From contig NC_134709.1 of assembly GCF_043290135.1 (NCBI RefSeq), forward strand, positions 66,876,556 to 66,940,555: a stretch of DNA of 64,000 nucleotides, read 5' to 3'. This DNA is from Rhipicephalus microplus. Lineage: Eukaryota > Arthropoda > Arachnida > Ixodida > Ixodidae. Numbering within the stretch: position 1 is the first letter of the stretch; each line of letters starts with the position of its first letter. Positions 57,268 to 64,000 of the stretch are shown piece by piece. The translations under genes were made by a program, and so were the position numbers. The notes under the pieces are model-generated. The model saw only the letters and a list, made by a program, of their open reading frames with translations, did not search any database and had not been told where the DNA came from.

Positions 57268-57863
57268 GATGAATGGGCGAAGATCCGGAGGGATTCATCG
57301 GTAAACTGTGAATCTTCCGTGTAATTCGCCCAGTCGATCATCATGTAAAGACGTGAGAAACGCTGTGTGTGTATATACACAAATCAACTTTTATTTGTTC
57401 TTAGACGATGGATGGCTTGCGATGTCCCTTCATTATGACGGCTTTATGGTCTGTGCCTTGCGCTCTCTCCGCTGTGCAGCCTTATCCATCCGGCGACTCC
57501 GAGCGCGCGCCAACAGGGAACGGATTTTATTACAACGCTCCCCCTAGCGTACGTCGCCGCACTAAATCGAACGATTGCCTTCAACCAATGACACGCGCCA
57601 TATGTGACATCATTCCTATTTTATAAGATCTCGCGTCTTTCATCAACTATAAGTACCGCTTTCTAGTTTATAACATCTTGCATCGTTTCATCATCAGCTA
57701 CAAGTACCACCATCTAGTAAACTCTACAAGAACTAAACGAGAGGTGGCTACATACAGGAGACGGTACCGCCATCTAGTGAACACTGCAAGAACTAAACTA
57801 GAGGTGGCTACATACAGGCTACAGGGGACGCACAGCCCACGCCCTAAGGAGCTTCGCCCCTAA
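57268..57863. mobile_element. MITE-like element with internal minisatellite
   Basis: The left end carries GGGCGAAGATCC (from about 57,275) and the right end, read on the minus strand, begins TTAGGGGCGAAGCTCCTTAGG (57,863-57,843), so the termini are imperfect inverted repeats. No transposase frame is present. It lies in the intron between polycystin exons C and D. Family name unknown. Confidence 0.6.
57704..57823. repeat. 60-bp tandem repeat, two copies
   Basis: The unit begins GTACC(A/G)CCATCTAGT and contains AAGAACTAAAC and GAGGTGGCTACATACAGG. The copies at 57,704-57,763 and 57,764-57,823 differ at a handful of sites. A partial, more diverged unit may precede them (from about 57,652). Confidence 0.9.
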
Positions 57864-57974
57864 AAGCACGAGGCGCGTGATGTTCGCGAGAACCTTATCG
57901 TATGGTTAAAATGAGGGCGCCTTACAGTGCCTCGCAGCGATAAGGCGCAAAAGGCAACGATCGCAGTTATGCCT

Positions 57975-58210
57975 TACATTTTTATTTTATTTATTTATTT
58001 AAAAATACTGCCAATCCCTTGTCGGGATTTTCGCAGAAAGGACATCGGGAAAACACACAATAAAAGCACACAATAAAAACATCCGTAAGTTATACATCGT
58101 TTAGGATACGCGTTACAGTGATGCTACCAAGTTCTCACAATATCTAACAAGCAAATTCAAACAAATTTCAAAACAAATGCATGCACGAGACTTCGCATCA
58201 TTGTGAAAAA
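57975..58210 (-). mobile_element. 5'-truncated CR1/L2-like LINE 3' end
   Basis: On the minus strand the sequence ends GGGATTGGCAGTATTTTTAA followed by AATA-type repeats, much like the 3' terminus of the plus-strand LINE at 4.0 kb. No coding remains. The upstream limit is a guess. Confidence 0.6.
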
Positions 58211-59664
58211 AACCGGCAGATCCCACGCACTGAGAGAATCAAGTGAGGAGCAGCGTACATGTAAGTCCTGGCACACATCTTATGCGTGTCAACATTTTCA
58301 TGTTATACCGTCTGCCATACAGGCTCCTCATACTGCATGCGTCACGCAGTACCACTTTCTGTGAACATATCAATCTAGCGAGTGGCCGTGGGCTCATCGC
58401 GAACATGGCGTGCAGACCAAACCAAGAATGACTCGAGATCCATCATTTTCATACTACCGCTTTTTGCGTGTATTCCCCGTACAGTCCGTCACGTCACTCG
58501 ACACCAATATTGGTGTATATCGAGCGAGAAAAACGACATCGAGCTCACCGTAAGTGTGGTATCTGAATCATGATCTTCATACCGTGCGGGGCATCATGTT
58601 TTCATTGCCACCTGTCTCGTGTGTTTGTCATGCAGTCGCATCGCACCACTACAACTTTTGTCTGTATCAAGCGAATGAGGTGGCCACCAGCTCGCCATGA
58701 ACGTACCATCACTTAACGCCCAAAACACGCTCACCGATTTGTCCGGAGTGGAATACAGTAACAGTGATGAGTGAAAGAGCAACACGAGAGATAAAAATAG
58801 ATAATCAAGGAAAGAGGGAAAGAATTAGGGAGAAAGAAAAAAGAGAAAGATGAAGCAAGGAATGGAGAGAGAGAGAATTGTAGATAACTCAAGAAAGAAA
58901 ATTAGAAGCAGGAACAAAAAAATAGAAATAAGCAAAGACATAAAAAATAGACTGGAAAGATATGGCAAAAGAGAAAAAGAAAATAACCCCCGTGTTCAGA
59001 AACGCTCCTCGACTCGACTTTCACCCTTCACTTGACAAAGTTGAGCACTGCGCCGCTGCTCGGCTTAAAACGATGCTGCGCTACTCAAGAATCGCAGCAG
59101 ATTATCAATATGCAGTGACTTGCCGTGCCTAGAGACGGCGCTTCCATCGGCTTTCTCAAGTGAAGTTGAAGCGTTGAGTGAAGGGTCGTTCTAGAATACG
59201 GGGGTAAGCTGCCTAGCTCTTCGCTTCCTGAAGGCTTGACACCTAGAGCACAGCTGCGATAATTTTTTTTCTCCAGTAGAGAATATCCTGAGACTGAAGT
59301 AACAATACAGCTGAAAAACAAATTTCATTTTATCTGTGTTGTGCACAACTTTTATCAAAGTTACTCGCTTTTTTGCGGGTGGCAGAAGTACAGATTTGTT
59401 GTTCTCCATTCTGAGTAAGCAAAATGTGAGTGATACCCTCAGACTCACTAGGTTATCTAAGTTTTAATGTTCTTGTACACCCTCTGTAGTAGATTTCACC
59501 CATTTATAGCACAGTTCTTTCTACCAGCAACTCTCGTTTTTCTTTTCATGCATGACGACTTCGTATGGTGAGTCGATGAAGCTTTACTGGCACTGTTGCT
59601 CACACCTTACACTGCGTAGCAGATGGGACGCACGCCGAGGCTTCGCGCGAAGACCTCTGCGTAC
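58211..59664. other. Intron sequence, nothing recognised
   Basis: It lies between polycystin exons C and D. A purine-rich GAGA/AAAG stretch occupies about 58,790-58,985 on the plus strand, and a 16-bp palindrome ACACCAATATTGGTGT lies near 58,500. No coding evidence. Confidence 0.6.
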
Positions 59665-59796
59665 CTTATCGTCCTCATCACCGGGAACCCACACGGTTAT
59701 TGTGGCCCTGTCACTGTGGCCGTCAGCGCTGACGTGCAGCACGAAGCGGTACTCTTGACTCACGCCGTAGCGCAGCTCGTCCGGTATCTCGATAAC
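59665..59796 (-). CDS. Polycystin-1-like protein, exon C
   Basis: A 132-bp exon between the acceptor GTGCACAG and the donor GATAAG|GTACGC, phase 0 at both ends. Its 44 residues (VIEIPDELRYGVSQEYRFVL, then HVSADGHSDRATITVWV) look like a beta-sandwich module ending in alternating hydrophobic residues, as in REJ/PKD-like ectodomain repeats. It joins exon D in frame. Recognition rests on splice phase and pattern, not on a strong motif. Confidence 0.78.
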
Positions 59797-59930
59797 CTGT
59801 GCACACACGTAGACACTCGTGTTTATGCCGTTTGCCTACATCGCTTCAGTGTGCAACACGTATATACGTCGCCAAAGATATCACATTAAATTATGATAGC
59901 GGAGTCGGAAAAACTTTAATGTTTGTTTTA

Positions 59931-60219
59931 AATTGATTGATATGGAGGGTTTCACGTCCTAAAAGCACCGCATGATTATGAGACTAGCCGTAGTGGAGGG
60001 CTCCGGGAATTGGCACACCTAGTGGTTCTTTGGCACCCCAGGTCAGTCGACCTAGTGTACTATTCGTGGTTCTTTAACTTGCACCCAAATCTGAGCACAC
60101 GAGCCTACACCATTTCCGCCTTCAACGAAAGGAAATGCAGCCGCCGCAGCCGGGATTCGATCCCGCGACCTGCGAGTCAGCAGCCGAGTACCTTATCCAC
60201 TAGACCACCGTGACGGGGC
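59931..60219 (-). repeat. Full-length tRNA-derived SINE
   Basis: On the minus strand the head GCCCCGTCACGGTGGTCTAG holds an A box (60,191-60,207) and a B box (GGATCGAATCC; 60,153-60,163), followed by the body (GGGTGCAAGTTAAAGAACCA...) and a short tail at ATCAATCAATT. Imperfect target duplications AATGTTTGTTTTA (59,918-59,930) and AATGTTTTTTTTT (from 60,220) flank it. The internal Pol III promoter boxes look usable, but current activity cannot be judged. It sits in the intron between polycystin exons B and C. Confidence 0.92.
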
Positions 60220-60859
60220 AATGTTTTTTTTTTTTAGAAAAAGTATGCTCCAATGGCAGAAGGAGAGCAGGATTTCACCATTCCACCGAAAGGTTCAGAG
60301 TGTATCCAGGGTGGCTGTCTTTCCTTGAAGCAGGAGAGATTGCTCTGACAAGATTGGCCGAGTGGATAAGAACTCGGCATGATTACACTTTAGCGGGATG
60401 TTTGTCTGCTTGGAAGCGCCACCGGGTCGCGTGTTTTGGCAGTGTTGGCGCACAACATGGCGACTGGACAAATAGTGCAGTATTCATTGCTTCCGCTTCT
60501 CGATATCATGAGCTGTCAGAAAGTTCCCGTTCTTACACAAGCGATTCATCAGATAGTCGAAGTGACACAAAAACTGCCGCGTAGGCGCGGGAAAATTCAA
60601 CTGTGAAATTAGCAGAATGGAATAATGGCACGCTAGGTATTCGGGGCAATTCTCAAGCATTTCCACTTCTTTAATGCGTCCATGCTTGCTCCAGCTACCA
60701 GTGGCACATATTGTATTCCTGTGGCTGATTTGTAAGCGGTGCTATGTAGAGTCGAGTGCTCGCTCGCTGATTTCATAGCCTGCTCCGTCTCTGCCACTGA
60801 AATTCAAGATCCGTGTGGCGGACCTTATGACAGTCCATATAAGCTCCGCTATCGAATAC
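60220..60859. other. Intron sequence between polycystin exons B and C, nothing recognised
   Basis: An isolated tRNA A-box-like phrase (TTGGCCGAGTGGATAAG) lies near 60,353. Open frames here have no domain. Confidence 0.5.
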
Positions 60860-60978
60860 CTGCTGGTCCAGCCGCTTTTTGGCGAATGCTTGGTACAAGG
60901 ATCCATTTTTGTCGCACTGTTCGCAGCTCCAGTTGAAGAACAGGGGTGCGCCTTCGAGGTGCACCGAACCGCTGCCAT
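60860..60978 (-). CDS. Polycystin-1-like protein, exon B
   Basis: The acceptor GGCTGTTGCAG ends at 60,979, preceded by a CTAAT branch-like word. The exon enters in phase 1 and reads GSGSVHLEGAPLFFNWSCEQCDKNGSLY with a C-x2-C pair typical of REJ/PKD-like modules. I end it at the donor CAGCAG|GTATTC (60,859), phase 0, compatible with exon C. A second phase-0 donor, CATAAG|GTCCGC about 40 bp further on, is possible, so the 3' boundary is uncertain. Confidence 0.72.
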
Positions 60979-61442
60979 CTGCAACAGCCACGATTCGATT
61001 AGTTTTTCATAAGAGCACCTATTACGAAAGCGTATTTGGTCCGTGAAAAAAAAAATGATTTCTAATTAAGGCTGTTGGATGGTCTGGAGGCAATCATATG
61101 CAGCGAGAATGGGCCTTTACAGGATACGAATTGCACAACCAATTGAGGTCGCCAAATACCAAATTCCTGGGCTTTCGCTTCCGAAACTGCGTTCTGCCTT
61201 CTAAGAGGAAAGTAACGGAGACTCTTATGCACGTACTTTTTTGGCGGGATTACTGGCAATTTTCTGCCATCAGATGTCCATTGGTCCCGACCTGTCGTCA
61301 CTGTAAAGCTTGTTCACTTTTTGCTATGCGTACAGCGTCGCATCGTAGCTTGCCTGCTTTATGTCAGAGTGTGGTGTATTTGTCGCCTACGTCGTTTCGG
61401 GACAACAACTGCTATTGAGACGTATAGTTAAAGAAGGCTTAC
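60979..61442. other. Intron sequence between polycystin exons A and B
   Basis: A phase-1 intron (GTAAGC ... TTGCAG) of 464 bp without recognisable inserts. Confidence 0.7.
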
Positions 61443-61621
61443 TAAGGACTAGTGTCTCGGCGTCTGAGAGGAAGGCCATCGGCGCCCCGTCGATGGAGGC
61501 GTAGACGACGCCGTCAGTGGCCGTCAGGTAGCCAACGGCCAGGGACTCGATCAGAACATCTGTCTTGCCGCGCCACATCTGACGAAGCACTACCTTGGCC
61601 ATCTCACCCTTGCGAAGGCAG
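61443..61621 (-). CDS. Polycystin-1-like protein, exon A (most upstream secure exon)
   Basis: The acceptor TTTCTCATGACGCAG ends at 61,622 after a poly-T tract, and the donor TTA|GTAAGC is at 61,442. The 179-bp exon enters in phase 2 and leaves in phase 1, matching exon B. It encodes GEMAKVVLRQMWRGKTDVLI and a Y-L-T-A-T-D-G-V-V-Y-A-S-I-D-G stretch, extracellular in style. I do not recognise the family directly; assignment rests on strand, spacing and splice phase. An upstream exon ending in phase 2 must exist and was not identified. Confidence 0.72.
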
Positions 61622-61622
61622 C

Positions 61623-62108
61623 TGCGTCATGAGAAAAAAAATTACGAATCCTTAGACTCCCTAAAACTTACCTGTGACGCAGTGGACGACGGAGCTGCGG
61701 TGCGCCATGGAGCATCCTACAATTGCTGCCACTGTATAGTCTTCCCTATAGAATGCAACTCTAGTGTGGTAGTTTACCCCTATCGCCCAGTCGGAAAATA
61801 AATATCTGCTGCATCTGACCGCCACTTAGGTTCAAAACAGAAACGTGCAGGCTTACAAAGAAGGCTAACTCTTAAACTGGCGACGATGCAGCGAGCAATG
61901 CAAAGAAAAACATGTGTAACCATAATAAAAGAGATGAAGAGAGCAGAGTGGGTCAGGGAATAAACGGGTGCTAAGTATATCGCAGTTAAAATCAAGAAGA
62001 ATAAATCGACATGGGCTAGGCTCGTATCGCGTAGGCGGGATAACCGCTGGTTATTGATTGGGCCCTGCAACACTTTCTGAACCCTTTCTAACACTTTCTG
62101 AAGCGTGG
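61623..62108. other. Upstream intron, nothing recognised
   Basis: Sequence upstream of polycystin exon A with no supported feature, ending at the hairpin pair. Confidence 0.5.
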
Positions 62109-62178
62109 TTTTTTCTTCGCTAATTTGAGGGCAATTGCCCGCGAGCGGGCAATTGCCCTCAAATTAGCGAAGAAAAAA
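62109..62178. repeat. Perfect hairpin H1 (34-bp arms, 2-nt loop) of an abutting pair
   Basis: The arm 62,109-62,142 (beginning TTTTTTCTTCGCTAATTTGA) is the exact reverse complement of 62,145-62,178; only GA separates the arms. A near-perfect 70-bp palindrome in single-copy-looking sequence is far beyond chance. Confidence 0.97.
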
Positions 62179-62233
62179 AAGTAGCCAGCGGATCAAGCCT
62201 CAAATTATGTAAGGCTTGATCCGCTGGCTACTT
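62179..62233. repeat. Perfect hairpin H2 (22-bp arms) of an abutting pair
   Basis: The arm 62,179-62,200 (beginning AAGTAGCCAGCGGATCAAGC) is the exact reverse complement of 62,212-62,233 around an 11-nt loop. It begins on the base after H1 ends. Confidence 0.97.
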
Positions 62234-62430
62234 TCAATATCCTAATCCTACTGGACTCAAAGAGAAGAAAAACACCTGGAAGGGAGACAGAAAGTTGCAT
62301 GGGCAGACGATATTAAGAAATTTGCGGTTATAACGGGCTAGCAGCAAGCACAGTGTCGGCTTGATTGACAGAACATGGAAGAGGCCTTTGCCATGCAGTG
62401 GGCGTAGTCAGGCTGATGATGATGGTGATA
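62234..62430 (+). mobile_element. 5'-truncated LINE 3' end
   Basis: The plus strand carries WADDIKKFAVITG (about 62,300-62,340) and MEEAFAMQWA-stop followed by GTCAGGCTGATGATGATGGT, the conserved tail of a tick LINE type with a short ATG/GAT-repeat end. The hairpin pair lies immediately upstream. Confidence 0.75.
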
Positions 62431-62442
62431 AGTCTAGACCAC

Positions 62443-62667
62443 CTTAACTGAAATATAAGCAGGTGTACAGTTTGCGCTGCCATTTGAGACGAACTCTAGA
62501 GAAACAACGGTAGAAGCTCTCTCAGTGAAACATCGCAATCCCTCCACCTCTTGCGCTATTGTAGATTGTAGAATTCGTTCTCCTGCGGAAAAGCCTTCGT
62601 AGGTATGGGTAAAATACTTAGTCAGCTCATTGTTTACATTCTTGTCAAGCCAGCTCAATCTTGACAT
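62443..62667 (-). CDS. Possible upstream exon, unassigned
   Basis: The frame reads ELTKYFTHTYEGFSAGERIL, then TVVSLEFVSNGSANCTPAYI and SVK, ending at a possible donor AAG|GTGGTC (62,442) in phase 0. The alternating hydrophobic pattern would suit an extracellular beta domain. However, exon A needs a phase-2 partner, so it cannot join directly, and I see no convincing acceptor. It may be an exon of the same gene with a missing neighbour, or chance. Confidence 0.25.
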
Positions 62668-64000
62668 TCATGACATCGTTGTCCCGCGTTAATTGCTGTC
62701 ACGCTATGATTTTCGGTGTTATCTGAACAATCGAAACGCCCAAACGTCATTCGTTTTTATTCGTAAATAGGGGAAACATTCTTCGTCAAAACGGCGATGT
62801 GGTGACTGCACATTTTAACGCTCTGTTTGTGCGCTACATTGCGAGAAACGCATTTTTAGTGATTTCTTTCAATTCCTGCGCAGGCATGGCATTGGTTTTT
62901 TCGAGTGTTCAGTTTTGTTTCAACACACTTGCTGGCACTCGTCATGTGCCCTTTTCGCTTTGTGTGCATGTTGTGTGCGCGCTGGTTTGGAAGTATACGT
63001 CTTTTTGTTAATAAGTCGTACAACATACCGGAATATTTGCTCGCATTTCTCGCGTTAGCTCTATAGCACAAAACTCATCTATACTTGCCTAACGCGCGAT
63101 ATTTTATTGCGATAGCAGTTATATGGATACACTCGGCTGGATTTTGCCGCCGGCGTCAATGTCGGCGTCGGTGTCATGCGCCATATATGTATAAGTATCG
63201 ATATATATATGAAAACGTAAAAAAATCTAGAAAAAACCCTCCGGCACGCGGAATCGAACGTGGAACCTCTGCGTCGTGAAAGCGAGCCGTTAGCCACTGA
63301 GCCAACTTGGATAACATCCTTCCCTTGGCAAACAGCAAGCTACTTATACCTCCCTCTTACCGCTGCTCACAACGTTTATGCTCAGCGATAACTCATTCTT
63401 ACATTGGTGCGAAAGCTATAGAGGCGGGCTTCCGCACGTTCATGTTGCTGAGCAAGGTATACGGCAGCTTTCGGCTGATTGCGGCTTCGCTCGCTGGCAT
63501 GGTTAAGCCGTTTATAAAATTATATACACGCAAGTGTTAAATGAAAAAAAAATATTTCGATAGTTCGGTCTACATTTTAGTGTCGTATTACACAAGTATG
63601 TTTTTCCTGGATCCCCAAACTGTGCGTTTTCGGCCGCACGCCGACCCACTACGTCATGGGCGTCATGCTTATTTTGGAAAACTATGCCGGTGCCGTTAAA
63701 AAAAATGCAAAAAAAACAGGAAAGGAATTTTCGCAAAGTGAACAATCGTCTTCAGCATATCACTCTCCACAACTGTTTAGGTATCATAATAAATAAGGTA
63801 GCATTTCTTTCGGTGAAACTAATGAGAACATTTTCGAAAAACATAAGTACAATTTGGTGACGAGGTAGCAGGCATGCGTTCTGTAGCTTCCACATCACTG
63901 TCAAGAGAAGCTCTCGCCGAGAATAGTCCACGTGTGTGCCACTTCCTCCCTCCTTTGTCATTCGTATACTTTTTACTGACTCATTCTTTCAGCGTTTTGT
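62668..64000. other. No recognised gene; one tRNA-like fragment
   Basis: AT-rich sequence with short frames only. On the minus strand of 63,231-63,310, TTGGCTCAGTGGCTAACGG (A-box-like) and CGTTCGATTCC (B-box-like) are at tRNA spacing, probably a tRNA-derived SINE head. Nothing else is supported. Confidence 0.5.

Noticed and set aside
60345..60400. tRNA-Ser/Leu-like A-box phrase
   Set aside because: No B box or acceptor stem follows; at most a scrap of a SINE.
1..64000. CRISPR array, rRNA, bacterial operon or replication origin
   Set aside because: No regularly spaced direct repeats, rRNA-like sequence or operon-like gene packing occurs; introns, SINEs and LINEs mark it as eukaryotic nuclear DNA.

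Overview
The window looks like nuclear DNA of a metazoan, most probably a hard tick (Ixodida). This is inferred from the transposon fauna (tRNA-headed SINEs ending in GGACGTTAAACCCCAC plus an ATCA tail, I-clade and CR1/L2-like LINEs, a short-LTR Ty3/gypsy element, a THAP/P-like element with introns) and from intron-split host exons; no database search was possible. There are no operons, CRISPR arrays, rRNA genes or bacterial features. Most of the 64 kb is transposon debris in several age layers.

Layout: 1-11.4 kb holds a decayed CR1/L2-like LINE (about 1.5-4.0 kb), a decayed LINE with an R2/NeSL-like reverse transcriptase (about 5.8-7.95 kb), a pair of abutting perfect hairpins (9,080-9,165) and a GC-rich block of unknown identity (10.16-11.38 kb). 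At 14.0-14.2 kb is a gypsy integrase relic. 17,253-22,792 is an almost complete Ty3/gypsy retrotransposon on the minus strand with short LTRs, killed by two nonsense codons and one frameshift. 25.2-27.0 kb is an intronless DEAD-box helicase copy with substituted catalytic motifs and a SINE inside it (exact 14-bp target duplication). 27.7-38.35 kb is a four-layer nest: an old RNase H-bearing LINE (+) was hit by a SINE, the SINE by a terminal-inverted-repeat DNA element, and that element by a 5.6-kb I-clade LINE (-). A 47-bp perfect hairpin with a 7-bp target duplication sits in the old LINE.

41.27-61.62 kb carries the one convincing host gene: six minus-strand exons of a polycystin-1-like (REJ / GPS / PLAT / multi-pass membrane) protein. 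All five splice junctions are phase-compatible (1, 0, 0, 2, 0 in transcription order). Its 9.7-kb intron contains a 5.9-kb THAP/P-like DNA transposon with matching terminal inverted repeats, four transposase exons and at least three inactivating lesions. The right end contains a MITE with a 60-bp tandem repeat, an intact-looking SINE, LINE tails, and a second strong double-hairpin locus (62,109-62,233).

The least conventional signal is the recurrence, at 9.1, 46.6 and 62.1 kb, of two perfect hairpins that abut with no spacer base, an architecture like the double-hairpin elements of some fungal mitochondrial genomes, together with the single hairpin at 37.8 kb that carries a target-site duplication.
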